Shown: positions 11,697-21,881 of the stretch, piece after piece
Numbering within the stretch: the first letter of the stretch is position 1
Layout: each line of letters begins with the position of its first letter
From: Ketobacter sp. MCCC 1A13808
GTDB taxonomy: Bacteria > Pseudomonadota > Gammaproteobacteria > Pseudomonadales > Ketobacteraceae
Length of the DNA stretch: 64,000 bases
Reading direction: 5' to 3'
NCBI RefSeq assembly: GCF_009746715.1
Contig: NZ_VRKW01000011.1
Location: forward strand, 1 to 64,000
Translations under genes and position numbers: made by a program
Notes under the pieces: model-generated
The model's database searches: none
Told to the model about the DNA's origin: nothing
What the model saw: only the letters and a program-made list of their open reading frames with translations

Positions 11697-12101
11697 GTGA
11701 GCCCATTTTCGTTTCAACGCCACCAAAGACTTCTCAACCCTAGCGAATTCAAACGAGTTTTCGACGGGGTTGAAGGTCGTATCAGTCATACCTTTTTCCT
11801 GATTCTTGCCCGCCGTAGCGATCCCGAACAACCCGCCAGACTAGGTCTTGTCGTTGCCAAGAAGCATCTCAAACGAGCAGTAGACCGCAACGCCTTCAAA
11901 CGTATCATAAGAAACGAATTCAGACTGTCCCAATCCCAATTGGCTGGCTTGGATATCGTGATATTAGCCCGTCCAGGCAGTGCCCAGATCCCACAGAAAG
12001 ACCTGGCAGCCCAAATCAATAAATATTGGCCGAAACTGGTGCAACGCTGTCATAATCCCCCAGCACAGAAACCTACGCCGCGGGCAGAATCTCCGAAATG
12101 A
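11697..12101 (+). CDS. rnpA: Ribonuclease P protein component
   Basis: RnpA is the protein subunit of RNase P, which trims the 5' leader of tRNA precursors together with the RNA subunit. The 134-aa product contains the family's RNA-binding signature as [18 protein letters not shown] at about residues 60-80. The start is GTG at 11697, giving [20 protein letters not shown], where the conserved L..P.EF motif follows normally. Its stop overlaps the yidD start by 4 bp, so the two are translationally linked. Confidence 0.95.
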   Translation: MSPFSFQRHQRLLNPSEFKRVFDGVEGRISHTFFLILARRSDPEQPARLGLVVAKKHLKRAVDRNAFKRIIRNEFRLSQSQLAGLDIVILARPGSAQIPQKDLAAQINKYWPKLVQRCHNPPAQKPTPRAESPK

Positions 12102-12352
12102 AACAAATCGCTCTGATTCTAGTCACCTTTTACCGCAACGCGATCAGTCCGCTGATGCCGCCCCATTGCCGTTTTCATCCCACCTGCTCCTGTTATGCAG
12201 AGGAAGCTATTCAACACTATGGCATTGCACGCGGCAGCCTGTTAACCTTGCGGCGGCTGTCTAAATGTCATCCTTGGCATGAAGGCGGCTATGATCCGGT
12301 GCCCGGAACAGATACCCATCCAACCCACACTCATCCAAAAGACAGTAAGTAA
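12098..12352 (+). CDS. yidD: Membrane protein insertion efficiency factor YidD
   Basis: This 84-aa member of the YidD/DUF37 family is thought to assist YidC-dependent membrane insertion. The conserved cysteine-containing core is visible as [16 protein letters not shown] at about residues 23-38, followed by [16 protein letters not shown]. Start ATGA overlaps the rnpA stop. It lies between rnpA and yidC, its invariant position in proteobacteria. Confidence 0.95.
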   Translation: MKQIALILVTFYRNAISPLMPPHCRFHPTCSCYAEEAIQHYGIARGSLLTLRRLSKCHPWHEGGYDPVPGTDTHPTHTHPKDSK

Positions 12353-12354
12353 CG

Positions 12355-14064
12355 ATGGACTGGCAACGAACAATATTGATTGGCGCTTTGGCGATTGTCT
12401 CCTACCTGATGATTCTGCAATGGCAGGAAGATTACGTAGGCTCCCCCCAAGCGAAGCAAGCAGATACTAATACACAAAGTTATCCACAGCCTTCAGACGA
12501 CGAAGCTGGAGACGTACCTTCCGAAGCCAGTGTCGCAACCGAAGATGTTCCCGTGGATCCGGCAGTCGCCACCGAAGCCCCAGTAGTTGACGCGTTAACC
12601 CCCGCCAAAGGTATGATCCTGGTCGAAACTGATGTGCTGAAGGTGACCATTAATCCGGTCGGCGGCGATATTGTGCACGTTGGTCTCAAGGATTATCCGG
12701 TTTCACTGGAACGGCCGGACGTTCCTTTTACTCTGCTGGATTCAACTTCTGCGCATACCTACATTGCACAGAGCGGATTGATAGGACCCGATGGTCCGGA
12801 TAGCAGCCAAGCTGGAAGACCGCAATACTCGAGTGCCAAAACCTCCTACTCGATGAGTGCTGATGCGGCGCAAGGGGAAACTCTCAAAGTTGATCTGCTG
12901 TTTAATCAGAAAAATGGCACTCAGATCAAAAAGACCTTTACGTTCAGCAAAGGCAGTTACGCGGTAAACGTTGATTTCACCATCGATAACCAGAGCAATG
13001 CAGCCTGGCAAGGGCTAATGTACGGTCAGATCAAACGTGACGGCACGCCGGACCCGGGCGTAGACAGCAACATTGGATTTGGTTTGCCGACCTTTCTTGG
13101 CGGAGCCTATTGGGATCAGGAAAAACGGTATAACAAAATTAAATTCGATGAGATGGCTGAATCGCCATTGAATAAACGGATACCCGGCGGCTGGCTGGCG
13201 ATGGTTCAGCATTATTTTATGAGCGCCTGGATTCCGAATCAGGAACAGACACACCACTACACCACCCGGGTTGCCAAGGGATTCAATATAATTGGCTTCA
13301 CCACACCGAAAGTGTCCGTAGCGCCTGGTACCAGTGAAACCTTATCAGCGCAATTTTATGCGGGTCCCAAAATCCAAAAAGTGTTGAAAGAATTGTTACC
13401 GGATAAAGGGCTGGATCTGGTGGTGGACTTCGGTCCGCTATTCTTCATATCCGAAATTCTGTTCTGGTTCCTTCAGCTTTTCCATAGCTGGACGGGCAAT
13501 TGGGGCTTCGCCATTATTATGCTAACGATGATGGTAAAAGGGTTTTTCTTCTACCCCTCCGCATTGAGTTACCGTTCTATGGCCAAGATGCGGAAGGTCG
13601 CGCCGGAAATGACCCGTTTGCGTGAGCAATACGCTGATGACCGGCAAAAGCTGTCGCAAGAAATGATGGGCCTGTATAAAAAAGAAAAAATTAATCCATT
13701 GGGCGGTTGTTTACCCATTCTGATTCAAATGCCGGTATTTCTGGCTTTGTATTGGGCCTTGCTGGAAAGTGTGGAATTGCGCCAGGCTCCGTTCATGCTG
13801 TGGATAAATGATCTATCGGTAATGGATCCCTATTTTGTATTGCCATTAATCATGGGGGGCAGCATGTGGGTGCAGCAAATGCTCAACCCGGCTCCGCCCG
13901 ATCCGATGCAAGCCAAGGTAATGAAACTAATGCCGATCATCTTCACTGTGATGTTCCTTTGGTTCCCGGCAGGTCTGGTATTGTATTGGGTAACAAACAA
14001 CGTCCTGTCGATTACTCAGCAATACGTCATTACCAAGCGTATAGAAGCGGAAGGCAGTACGTAA
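12355..14064 (+). CDS. yidC: Membrane protein insertase YidC
   Basis: YidC inserts and folds inner-membrane proteins, alone or with SecYEG. The 569-aa protein has an N-terminal membrane anchor (ILIGALAIVSYLMILQW), an acidic linker and a large periplasmic beta domain at about 80-335. Five conserved C-terminal membrane segments begin near residue 350 (GPLFFISEILFWFLQLFHSW), with the NPLGGCLPILIQMPVFLALY segment near 452. It starts 2 bp after yidD. A DnaA-box-like TTATCCACA at 12480 falls within the coding sequence and is probably incidental. Confidence 0.97.
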   Translation: MDWQRTILIGALAIVSYLMILQWQEDYVGSPQAKQADTNTQSYPQPSDDEAGDVPSEASVATEDVPVDPAVATEAPVVDALTPAKGMILVETDVLKVTINPVGGDIVHVGLKDYPVSLERPDVPFTLLDSTSAHTYIAQSGLIGPDGPDSSQAGRPQYSSAKTSYSMSADAAQGETLKVDLLFNQKNGTQIKKTFTFSKGSYAVNVDFTIDNQSNAAWQGLMYGQIKRDGTPDPGVDSNIGFGLPTFLGGAYWDQEKRYNKIKFDEMAESPLNKRIPGGWLAMVQHYFMSAWIPNQEQTHHYTTRVAKGFNIIGFTTPKVSVAPGTSETLSAQFYAGPKIQKVLKELLPDKGLDLVVDFGPLFFISEILFWFLQLFHSWTGNWGFAIIMLTMMVKGFFFYPSALSYRSMAKMRKVAPEMTRLREQYADDRQKLSQEMMGLYKKEKINPLGGCLPILIQMPVFLALYWALLESVELRQAPFMLWINDLSVMDPYFVLPLIMGGSMWVQQMLNPAPPDPMQAKVMKLMPIIFTVMFLWFPAGLVLYWVTNNVLSITQQYVITKRIEAEGST

Positions 14065-14089
14065 CTTTTTGGTCAGGATTCGATAGCCA

Positions 14090-15475
14090 ATGAGCGCCTA
14101 TCCTAATGAGACCATAGCGGCACAAGCGACACCGCCCGGCCGGGGCGGTGTCGGAATTATTCGTCTGTCCGGCCCCCAAGCTGAAAGCATTGCCCGTATC
14201 CTGTGTAAAAAACAAAATTCCTTCCGCCCACGTCACGCCCATTTCTGTCGCTTTCACGATGAACAAGGCCATGTTCTGGACGAGGGCTTAGCGCTGTTTT
14301 TTCCAGGTCCGAATTCCTTTACCGGAGAAGATGTGGTTGAACTGCAAGGCCATGGCGGGCCCGTCGTCATGGGCAGTCTACTAAATCAGGTGGTATCGCT
14401 GGGCGCTCGTGTGGCCCGCCCCGGAGAATTTTCAGAACGGGCATTCCTGAACGATAAAATGGATTTGGCCCAGGCGGAAGCGGTGGCCGATCTGATTGAT
14501 GCATCGTCCCAACAAGCGGCACGCAGTGCGCTGCGTTCGTTACAGGGTGCCTTTTCAGATCGTATAAATCAGCTCGTTGAACAGCTTATAGAATTACGAT
14601 TGTACGTTGAAGCCGCCATTGATTTCCCGGAGGAGGAAATCGATTTTTTGGCTGATGGCAAAGTAATGAACGACCTTAATGCCATTCTTGACCAAATAAA
14701 TGCCGTATTTAAAGAAGCGAACCGCGGCGTATTAATGAAGGAAGGGATGAAGGTTGTGCTTGCCGGTAAACCCAATGCGGGAAAATCCAGCTTGTTGAAC
14801 GCGCTATCCGGCCGGGAGACAGCCATCGTAACGTCCGTCGCCGGAACCACCAGGGATGTGTTGCGTGAACATATTCATATCGACGGAATGCCACTGCACA
14901 TCACCGATACCGCCGGATTGAGAGAAAGCCCGGATGAAGTTGAACAAGAGGGTATCCGCAGGGCCTGGCAGGAGATACAACAAGCGGATCGGGTATTGGT
15001 TTTGATGGATGCCACTCAGCTGGCTTCGCTTCCAGATCCCGGCAACATTGGGTTATCCACTGTTTGGCCCGAGTTTGAAGCACAACTCCCGCCGGCAACA
15101 CCGCTTACGTTGATTATCAATAAAACCGATCTAGCCGATATCCACATTAAAAAACCAAGCGAAGCCGTTGTTATAAAACTTTCAGCTAAAACAGGTGAGG
15201 GTGTTGATCAGTTACGGCAACACTTAAAATCGGTAATGGATTACGCTGGTGAAGGACACGGCAGTTTCACTGCACGACAACGACACCTGGATGCACTAAG
15301 CAAAGCAAAAACGGCGCTTCAGCAAGGGAAAGACCAGTTGCAATTCGCAGGCGCGGGGGAACTACTTGCAGAAGATCTGCGTCTTACTCAGGAATATCTG
15401 GGAGAAATTACCGGACGGTTTACACCAGATGATCTGCTCGGAAAAATCTTCTCCAGTTTTTGTATCGGCAAGTAG
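14090..15475 (+). CDS. mnmE: tRNA modification GTPase MnmE
   Basis: MnmE works with MnmG to install the 5-carboxymethylaminomethyl group on U34 of certain tRNAs. The 461-aa protein has an N-terminal formyl-tetrahydrofolate-binding domain and a helical domain into which the G domain is inserted. Walker A is GKPNAGKSS at about 225-233, then the DTAGLRES switch region and NKTD at about residues 344-347. It ends in the invariant FCIGK with the catalytic Cys. In many relatives mnmG follows directly. Here mnmG is about 34.6 kb away, past the polysaccharide island. Confidence 0.97.
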   Translation: MSAYPNETIAAQATPPGRGGVGIIRLSGPQAESIARILCKKQNSFRPRHAHFCRFHDEQGHVLDEGLALFFPGPNSFTGEDVVELQGHGGPVVMGSLLNQVVSLGARVARPGEFSERAFLNDKMDLAQAEAVADLIDASSQQAARSALRSLQGAFSDRINQLVEQLIELRLYVEAAIDFPEEEIDFLADGKVMNDLNAILDQINAVFKEANRGVLMKEGMKVVLAGKPNAGKSSLLNALSGRETAIVTSVAGTTRDVLREHIHIDGMPLHITDTAGLRESPDEVEQEGIRRAWQEIQQADRVLVLMDATQLASLPDPGNIGLSTVWPEFEAQLPPATPLTLIINKTDLADIHIKKPSEAVVIKLSAKTGEGVDQLRQHLKSVMDYAGEGHGSFTARQRHLDALSKAKTALQQGKDQLQFAGAGELLAEDLRLTQEYLGEITGRFTPDDLLGKIFSSFCIGK

Positions 15476-15513
15476 TCCACTGCTTAGCGGTTTAATCGAT
15501 TCAAATTTCAGGG

Positions 15514-16857
15514 ATGTATTCGGAAATGGAAGTAGACGCTCGATGGAAAAACGCCAACGGTTCAATACAACCCCCGCTAGTGATGTTCATTGTAAGCCTC
15601 ATGCTTTTCAGTATGGTCTACGGCTTTTTTGCCAATCGGTATAATTGGTTTCCTGCATCGGTTATTAACAACGCTGTATTCGCATTTCATCAAATCAGCA
15701 ATCCAGACAGTGATTGGACCATAACAGAAACGGATAAAACTGAGCTTGTTACTGTCGCTAAAGCAGATCTTATGGCACCGGGATTGACGAAAATTGTTAA
15801 TGTCGAAGCGGATCGCAGTCTGGCAGTCAAAGTCATTAATTCCGGAGGTGAGGTGTTGCACCGCTGGAAAATTGAATGGCAGGATATCTGGCCTCAATCT
15901 CCCGATTATCTGAAAGAACGGGAAATACCAAAGGAGCGGCCGGGAACGCATATCCATGGCGCTCAAATCCTGGCTAATGGTGATTTGGTATTTAACTTTG
16001 AACACCTATCATTAGTTAGCCTGGATTCCTGTGGAAATCTAAATTGGAAGCTGCCTTACAGAACGCATCATTCGGTTTTTATCGATGACGATGAAAATAT
16101 CTGGGTATCTGCACAACGAGATCATGAGGCTCCTATCCCGGAGTTACCGCTGATTCAACCTGGGTTTATCGAGCCTGTTCTATTAAAGGTGTCTCCCCAA
16201 GGAGAAATTCTTTTGGAAAAATCGGTATTTGATCTGTTGATCGATAACCGTCTTCAGGGCGCCTTATACGCCAATTCGATTGAAAATGACTTCCCCTATG
16301 TAAAAGGAGATATGTTTCATCTTAACGATGTGGAAGTGTTTACCGGCGACAAAAAAGAAGGCTTTTTTAAAAAAGGCGACGTGATGATTTCCCTACGTAA
16401 TATAAATACGGTCTTTGTGTTCAATTCGGATTGGGAAATAAAATACCAAATGTCTTATGAGTTCGTGCGACAGCATGATCCGGATTTTTTTGACGGAAAT
16501 ACGATTACGTTATTTGATAACAATAATGTCGATTCCGATGCTAAAAAATCGCATAGCAGAATACTGGGTAAAAACGCAATAAGTGGCGAAACCAGAGTAC
16601 TGTTTAAAGGCAACCGGGAGGTGCCCTTTTATTCCAATATAATGGGCAAACACCAGTGGCTAACAAACGGCAATCTGCTGATCAACGAATGGATGGGCCG
16701 GGCTATTGAAGTAACACCGGGCGGTGAATTGGCCTGGGAATACAATACAATCGTCAGTCCCGGAAAACTGGGTTTAACTGAGGAAGCGGAGCGCTTACCT
16801 CAGCAATTTAACGAAGAATATTTCAAAAATATAAAAAAGGAATGTGGAAAGCCCTGA
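15514..16857 (+). CDS. Membrane-anchored arylsulfotransferase-like (ASST-family) protein
   Basis: This 447-aa protein has one N-terminal membrane segment (about residues 23-45, VMFIVSLMLFSMVYGFFANR) followed by an exported beta-propeller-like domain. Features typical of the arylsulfotransferase (ASST/Arylsulfotrans_2) families are HIHGAQILANGDLVF, RTHHSVFIDDDENIWV and a late GNLLINEWMGRAIEVTPGG segment. ASST enzymes move sulfate between phenolic compounds in the periplasm, but many relatives are uncharacterised, so activity here is inferred. The start may instead be the ATG at 15526, four codons in, which has AGGG 12 bp upstream. It follows mnmE by 38 bp and converges on rfbB with a 3-bp gap. 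Confidence 0.7.
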   Translation: MYSEMEVDARWKNANGSIQPPLVMFIVSLMLFSMVYGFFANRYNWFPASVINNAVFAFHQISNPDSDWTITETDKTELVTVAKADLMAPGLTKIVNVEADRSLAVKVINSGGEVLHRWKIEWQDIWPQSPDYLKEREIPKERPGTHIHGAQILANGDLVFNFEHLSLVSLDSCGNLNWKLPYRTHHSVFIDDDENIWVSAQRDHEAPIPELPLIQPGFIEPVLLKVSPQGEILLEKSVFDLLIDNRLQGALYANSIENDFPYVKGDMFHLNDVEVFTGDKKEGFFKKGDVMISLRNINTVFVFNSDWEIKYQMSYEFVRQHDPDFFDGNTITLFDNNNVDSDAKKSHSRILGKNAISGETRVLFKGNREVPFYSNIMGKHQWLTNGNLLINEWMGRAIEVTPGGELAWEYNTIVSPGKLGLTEEAERLPQQFNEEYFKNIKKECGKP

Positions 16858-16860
16858 TTT

Positions 16861-17928
16861 CTACCGTTTGATAAGTAAAGGGGTCCACCATTCTTCATTA
16901 TTCAAAAACCAATCGATGGTTTTCACCAAGCCTTCATCAAAGGTAACGGATGGTGAATAGCCCAACTCATCGACAATTTTATCGGCATCGATAGCATAAC
17001 GTCGATCATGCCCGGCCCGGTCAGTAACGAATTCAAGAGCAGATTCACAGGATTGACCCAGTGCTGGAAATGAATCGGGATACTGCGCTTTCAAAGACGC
17101 ATCATTGGCAAAAAACTCGTCCATTTTTTTGCATAGTAATTTTACCAGTGAAAGATTGTCCCACTCATTCACGCCACCAATATTGTACGTTTCTCCGATT
17201 TTACCGTTTTGTAAAATCAAATCGATACCGATGCAATGATCTTCAACGTATAACCAATCTCGTATGTTCTGTCCATCGCCATAAATAGGTAGCTTCTTAC
17301 CGTGCAGCAAATTGGTAATGCACAAAGGAATGAGTTTTTCAGGGAAGTGATAAGGGCCGTAATTATTTGAACAATTACTGGTAGTCACCTTCAGGCCGAA
17401 CGTATGATGATACGCTCTAACCAAGTGATCCGAAGCGGCTTTGGATGCGGAATAGGGTGAATTCGGTTGGTACTGATGGGATTCAGAAAAGGCGGGATCA
17501 TCGGATTCCAGTGAGCCGAACACCTCATCGGTAGAAATATGATGAAAGCGGTGATCTTCTCTTTTCTGCTCAACCAGCCAAACCTGACGTGCGGCTTTCA
17601 ACAGCGAATGAGTGCCCATGATATTGGTTTCGATAAAGGCATCCGGACCGGTTATCGAACGATCTACATGGCTTTCAGCGGCAAAATTGACGAGGGTATC
17701 GATCTGGTGGTCGCGTAGCAGCGTCTCAACCACATTCTGATCACCGATGTCACCTTTGATAAATTCGATTTTACCCTTGCTGATCAGCGGTTCCAGACTG
17801 GGAAGATTGCCGGCATAGGTGAGGGCATCCAATACCACGATCAAATCTTCCGGATATTTTTCTGCCCAGTAATAGACGAAGTTAACACCGATAAAACCCG
17901 CGCCGCCGGTTATTAATAATCTAGCCAA
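16861..17928 (-). CDS. rfbB: dTDP-glucose 4,6-dehydratase
   Basis: RmlB/RfbB converts dTDP-glucose to dTDP-4-keto-6-deoxyglucose, the second step of dTDP-L-rhamnose synthesis. The 355-aa short-chain dehydrogenase has the NAD-binding GGAGFIG motif at residues 8-14, the catalytic TDE triad at 133-135, and the YxxxK pair at Tyr159 and Lys163. It is the last gene of the leftward rfbA-C-D-B operon. Its start overlaps the rfbD stop by 8 bp. Confidence 0.96.
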   Translation of the reverse strand: MARLLITGGAGFIGVNFVYYWAEKYPEDLIVVLDALTYAGNLPSLEPLISKGKIEFIKGDIGDQNVVETLLRDHQIDTLVNFAAESHVDRSITGPDAFIETNIMGTHSLLKAARQVWLVEQKREDHRFHHISTDEVFGSLESDDPAFSESHQYQPNSPYSASKAASDHLVRAYHHTFGLKVTTSNCSNNYGPYHFPEKLIPLCITNLLHGKKLPIYGDGQNIRDWLYVEDHCIGIDLILQNGKIGETYNIGGVNEWDNLSLVKLLCKKMDEFFANDASLKAQYPDSFPALGQSCESALEFVTDRAGHDRRYAIDADKIVDELGYSPSVTFDEGLVKTIDWFLNNEEWWTPLLIKR

Positions 17929-18802
17929 CGGTCTTCTCCTGTTGTGAAAGAGCGACTAAAACATTTCGTAATTCAACCCGCCAATGGATTGCCGGCAGGT
18001 CAAACTCGGTATAACAGCGGGATTTATCCAGAACACTATAATGCGGACGTTCAGCCGGGGTCGGGTAGTTTTGCGCCGGTATCGGGAGAATGTTCACTTC
18101 TTTATTTAACAAGTTGATTGCCCTGGCTTCTTCATAAATAGCTACAGCAAAATCATACCAACTGGCGGCACCGGCATCGGTCCAGTGATAAATGCCATTC
18201 GACTGATTGCTATCAACCATGCGTGCAATCACTCTGGCCAGACCGGAAGCACTGGTGGGTGTTCCAACCTGATCGCATACAACACTCAGTTGATCCCGCT
18301 CTTGCATCAACCGCAACATGGTTTTCACAAAATTTGCGCCGGTTTCAGAATACAACCAGGCTGTGCGTACGACGGTTGCCCGTTCAAATAATTTGGTTAA
18401 CAGAGCAATCTCACCGTCACGTTTGGTCTCCCCGTAAACGCTAACGGGATTACACGTATCTTCAGGGGTATAGGGTGTGCTGTTTCGACCATCGAAAACA
18501 AAATCGGTTGAAACATGAATCATGCGAACGTTGTGGTTCGCACAAGCCTCTGCAAGATTGGCGACAGCCTTATGATTGATTGCGTCCGCTGTCTCAACAT
18601 CGGACTCTGCTTTATCCACGGCGGTGTAAGCAGCGGCGTTGATAACGAAATCAGGTTGTAACTCAGCGACACAGGTCTCAACAGCATCCGCTTGAGTAAT
18701 ATCAAGAGTATCAATGTCGTGAGGATAAACAATATGATCAGACAAGGCTTTTATTAATGCTTGTCCCAGCTGACCGTTTGAACCGGTGATTAAAATTTTC
18801 AT
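17921..18802 (-). CDS. rfbD: dTDP-4-dehydrorhamnose reductase
   Basis: RmlD performs the last reduction to dTDP-L-rhamnose using NAD(P)H. The 293-aa protein shows the dinucleotide-binding GSNGQLG motif at residues 7-13 and the active-site YGETK (Tyr123, Lys127). It overlaps rfbC by 4 bp and rfbB by 8 bp, so the operon is tightly coupled. Length and motifs match the family throughout. Confidence 0.96.
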   Translation of the reverse strand: MKILITGSNGQLGQALIKALSDHIVYPHDIDTLDITQADAVETCVAELQPDFVINAAAYTAVDKAESDVETADAINHKAVANLAEACANHNVRMIHVSTDFVFDGRNSTPYTPEDTCNPVSVYGETKRDGEIALLTKLFERATVVRTAWLYSETGANFVKTMLRLMQERDQLSVVCDQVGTPTSASGLARVIARMVDSNQSNGIYHWTDAGAASWYDFAVAIYEEARAINLLNKEVNILPIPAQNYPTPAERPHYSVLDKSRCYTEFDLPAIHWRVELRNVLVALSQQEKTVG

Positions 18803-19359
18803 TTTATATCCATCTCAAATACATCTGCTTCGTCAAAGGGCTTACCGACTTTATCTTTCTCTGATAGAAGAACCTCACTGATGCCATCCAGTGGCCAGTC
18901 AATTCCGACTTTAGAATCATTCCACAGCAGGGTACGATCATGCTCCGGCGCGTAGTAACTGGTGCACTTATACACAAACTCGGCTTCGTCCGAGGTCACC
19001 AGAAATCCGTGGGCAAAACCGGGTGGAACCCATAGCATGCGCTTGTTCTGTTCCGAAAGTATTTCACCAACCCATTTGCCGAAAGTGGGGGATTCGCGTC
19101 TTAAATCCACAGCGACGTCAAAAACTTCGCCCCGTACCACTCTCACTAACTTGCCTTGCGGCTGCTGAATCTGGTAGTGCAAACCTCGTAATATCCCTTT
19201 TCGAGACATACTGTGATTATCCTGTATGAACTCGACGTCGATGCCAAGCTCTTCCAGCCAACTGTTACGCCAAGTTTCCATAAAAAAACCGCGTTCATCA
19301 CCGAACACCTGGGGTTCAATCAGAATTACTTCGGGTATCTGTGTCTTCACAAACTTCAT
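18799..19359 (-). CDS. rfbC: dTDP-4-dehydrorhamnose 3,5-epimerase
   Basis: RmlC epimerises C3 and C5 of dTDP-4-keto-6-deoxyglucose. The 186-aa cupin-like protein carries the catalytic His in GILRGLHYQ (His61), the aspartate in DVAVDLRRESPTFGKW and the late conserved Tyr region. It ends exactly one base before the rfbD-side overlap begins and directly abuts rfbA with no gap. Confidence 0.96.
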   Translation of the reverse strand: MKFVKTQIPEVILIEPQVFGDERGFFMETWRNSWLEELGIDVEFIQDNHSMSRKGILRGLHYQIQQPQGKLVRVVRGEVFDVAVDLRRESPTFGKWVGEILSEQNKRMLWVPPGFAHGFLVTSDEAEFVYKCTSYYAPEHDRTLLWNDSKVGIDWPLDGISEVLLSEKDKVGKPFDEADVFEMDIK

Positions 19360-20256
19360 TTAGAGCGGGTCCTTAGTTGGCGTATTGTCATTCAGAATTT
19401 TTTGCAGGTATTGCCCATAACCGTTCTTTATCAAAGGCTGAATAAGAGTCTCCAGCTGAGTATCGTTAATGAATCCAAGTCGAAAGGCAATTTCCTCGGG
19501 GCAGCACACTTTCAGATTTTGTCGTTCCTCAATTAACTTAATAAAGTTACCCGCATCGAACAGGGAATCGTGTGTGCCGGTATCCAGCCAGGCAGTGCCG
19601 CGGCCCAATAATTCAACCTTCAAATCGCCCCGTTTCAGATAGGCTTTGTTGACGTCCGTAATTTCCAGCTCACCGCGCGGAGAGGGTTTTATGGATTTTG
19701 CGATATCAACGACATCGTTATCATAAAAATACAGTCCGGTAACGGCATAAGAAGATTTAGGTTTAGCGGGTTTTTCTTCGATATCAATTACATTTCCTGA
19801 GCTATCAAAGTTGACCACACCGTAGCGATTGGGATCATTGACATAATAGCCAAATACGGTTGCGCCTTTGTCCCGACTCGCAACGTTACGCAAGCGGGCA
19901 GAAAAGCCCTGGCTATAATAAATGTTGTCTCCCAGAACCAGACAAACATTATCATTGCCTATGAATTCCTCGCCAATCAGAAACGCTTGGGCCAATCCGT
20001 CGGGGGAGGGTTGTTCCGCATAACTGAGGTTAATACCCCATTGGGATCCGTCACCTAACAGGTTTTGAAATGAAGGTAAATCACGCGGGGTTGTGATGAT
20101 GAGTATGTCCCTAATACCCGCCAGCATCAGTGTAGAAAGGGGGTAATAGATCATCGGCTTATCATAAACCGGCATAAGCTGCTTGCTCACGCTGTGGGTC
20201 AGTGGGTGCAACCTGGTGCCGCTGCCTCCCGCTAAAATTATTCCTTTATATTTCAT
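19360..20256 (-). CDS. rfbA: Glucose-1-phosphate thymidylyltransferase
   Basis: RmlA makes dTDP-glucose from glucose-1-phosphate and dTTP, the entry step for dTDP-L-rhamnose. The nucleotide-binding motif [13 protein letters not shown] is at the N terminus, and the sugar-binding region [20 protein letters not shown] is in the middle. I chose the ATG at 20256 (MKYKGII) over an in-frame TTG two codons upstream. It is the first gene of the leftward operon A-C-D-B, whose promoter must lie in the gap to 20592. Confidence 0.95.
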   Translation of the reverse strand: MKYKGIILAGGSGTRLHPLTHSVSKQLMPVYDKPMIYYPLSTLMLAGIRDILIITTPRDLPSFQNLLGDGSQWGINLSYAEQPSPDGLAQAFLIGEEFIGNDNVCLVLGDNIYYSQGFSARLRNVASRDKGATVFGYYVNDPNRYGVVNFDSSGNVIDIEEKPAKPKSSYAVTGLYFYDNDVVDIAKSIKPSPRGELEITDVNKAYLKRGDLKVELLGRGTAWLDTGTHDSLFDAGNFIKLIEERQNLKVCCPEEIAFRLGFINDTQLETLIQPLIKNGYGQYLQKILNDNTPTKDPL

Positions 20257-20592
20257 GGGCAATATTCTTTTCGCGCTAATGTGCGTTGAAGTGAAATGGT
20301 TAAGGTCGTACTTAAACTCATTTGGTAAGAAACAGAATACCTAATTATGTATAGGGCTCAGATTGCCTGCAATCAGCTTCTGATTTTCCCGGCCATTATA
20401 ACCAATCTAATGGCAAGCTGTAGTAGAACCCATCGCAAGAATGCCGGCATAGTTATCCACAGGTTGATTTAGGCCGAAAAAGTCGAGCCGGGAGATAGCT
20501 CTGTAATTGAGGGTCTGAACTTTGATCTTGGCAGGGCATCCAATTGCCTGTTATATAAGTGACCGCCACTTCAGGCAACAGGATTGCAGGGA
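20257..20592. other. Divergent intergenic region before rfbA and the membrane protein
   Basis: This 336-bp region must hold the promoters of the leftward rfb operon and the rightward membrane protein gene. It includes one perfect DnaA-box 9-mer, TTATCCACA, at 20453-20461, too isolated to be part of oriC. No convincing -35/-10 pair, hairpin terminator or small gene was found. Confidence 0.5.
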
Positions 20593-21870
20593 ATGCAGTT
20601 AACCACAGCAGACCGAAACAACACTAAAAGCGGAAACCAGTCTCTATCCCGTTCGTCAGTGGAGATATTGCTTCGCCGTATTTTACCTTATTACCTTCTC
20701 TTTATATTTATCACGACCGCCCTTGCTGCGCTCAATGGGTACTTGACTCACAATGACTGGATGATGGGTGACTGGCTGATAAATTATCAAGGGGGGATGA
20801 TTAGGCGGGGTCTGTTCGGGGAAGGGGTTTTTCGATTCTCAGAGTTCACTGATCTTTCTGCCGGGCTGGTTGTGCTTTGCTGGCAGCTATTTTTGTATGC
20901 AACCTATTTCGGCTTTTCCTATCTTTTACTCAAACAGTCGAACAATATTACCGCTTATCTGCTGTTAATATTTTCTCCGTTTATTTTCACGTTTCAGATA
21001 AATGACCTTCAAGGTGGATCTCGGAAGGAAATCATCGTATTCGCATTGTTGGCTTACGCAGTGTATGCGGCGAATAATTCTAACGTAATGAAGTTCAGGA
21101 AAACGTTCCATTTAATATTGCTGGTGTACCCGGCATTAATACTGACACACGAAATGCTGGCAATCTTTTTACCCTATTTTTTAATTGTCTATTTTTATAA
21201 AGCAGACATGAACAAAAGCAATATAGCCAAACTTTTTGCGTTGGTGGCTATGTCAATCGTCAGCTTTCTAATTAGCCTCAACTATTCCGGTTCCCTTGAG
21301 CAGGTTAATGCGATCAAGCAATCGTTGATTGACGCTGATTATGCCTTGGTAGGGGGGTCACTGGATTGGCTGGCGTTTTCTACCGAGCTCGGATTGGGCG
21401 CAGTTGAAAAATTCATCACGGAGGGAGCGTACTTATCATACTATGGTTTAGCCGTAGTATTGGCAGCGGTCGCTTACTTACCCATTCGCAAAAACCTAGG
21501 GTATTTGACCCGGAATAATAGGATCACGCTGATGTTATTGGCTATCGGTATTGGCTCATTAGCACTCTTCGCCGTGGCCATCGATTGGGGGCGATTTATC
21601 TACGCTCACTTAATTTTGTTGTTTCTTATATCACTACTAAAAAGCACAGACAAAGCGGAATATACAACCAACCCCTCTGGTCTGTTGTCGAAACACAAGC
21701 AGTCAACCAAGCTGATAACCGCTATCGGTTTCATTCTTTACACCCAGTTCTGGTACATTCCTCACTGTTGTACGCCAATGCCGATTATATCGGACTTAAC
21801 CCGGGCGAACGTTGTTTCTCTATTTCAGCCCTATGTGAACATAGGGCGGTACGTTCTTAAAGTAGATTAA
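20593..21870 (+). CDS. Polytopic membrane protein of unknown function (polysaccharide-cluster type)
   Basis: This is a roughly 425-aa integral membrane protein with about ten hydrophobic segments. The conserved-looking loop DWMMGDWLINYQGG and RRGLFGEGVF lies at residues 57-80 after the first membrane segment. It has a short polar N terminus and no signal peptide. AGGA at 20580-20583 supports the ATG at 20593 over the TTG nine bases earlier. Position between rhamnose and fucose nucleotide-sugar genes suggests a role in polysaccharide assembly, such as a polymerase or a lipid-linked sugar transferase. I cannot assign a reaction. It converges on fcl with an 11-bp gap. Confidence 0.75.
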   Translation: MQLTTADRNNTKSGNQSLSRSSVEILLRRILPYYLLFIFITTALAALNGYLTHNDWMMGDWLINYQGGMIRRGLFGEGVFRFSEFTDLSAGLVVLCWQLFLYATYFGFSYLLLKQSNNITAYLLLIFSPFIFTFQINDLQGGSRKEIIVFALLAYAVYAANNSNVMKFRKTFHLILLVYPALILTHEMLAIFLPYFLIVYFYKADMNKSNIAKLFALVAMSIVSFLISLNYSGSLEQVNAIKQSLIDADYALVGGSLDWLAFSTELGLGAVEKFITEGAYLSYYGLAVVLAAVAYLPIRKNLGYLTRNNRITLMLLAIGIGSLALFAVAIDWGRFIYAHLILLFLISLLKSTDKAEYTTNPSGLLSKHKQSTKLITAIGFILYTQFWYIPHCCTPMPIISDLTRANVVSLFQPYVNIGRYVLKVD

Positions 21871-21881
21871 GTAAGTCGCTG

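Noticed and set aside
12480-12488. Perfect DnaA box in yidC
   Set aside because: A single box inside a coding region without an AT-rich partner; a 9-mer is expected by chance and it adds nothing to the oriC call.
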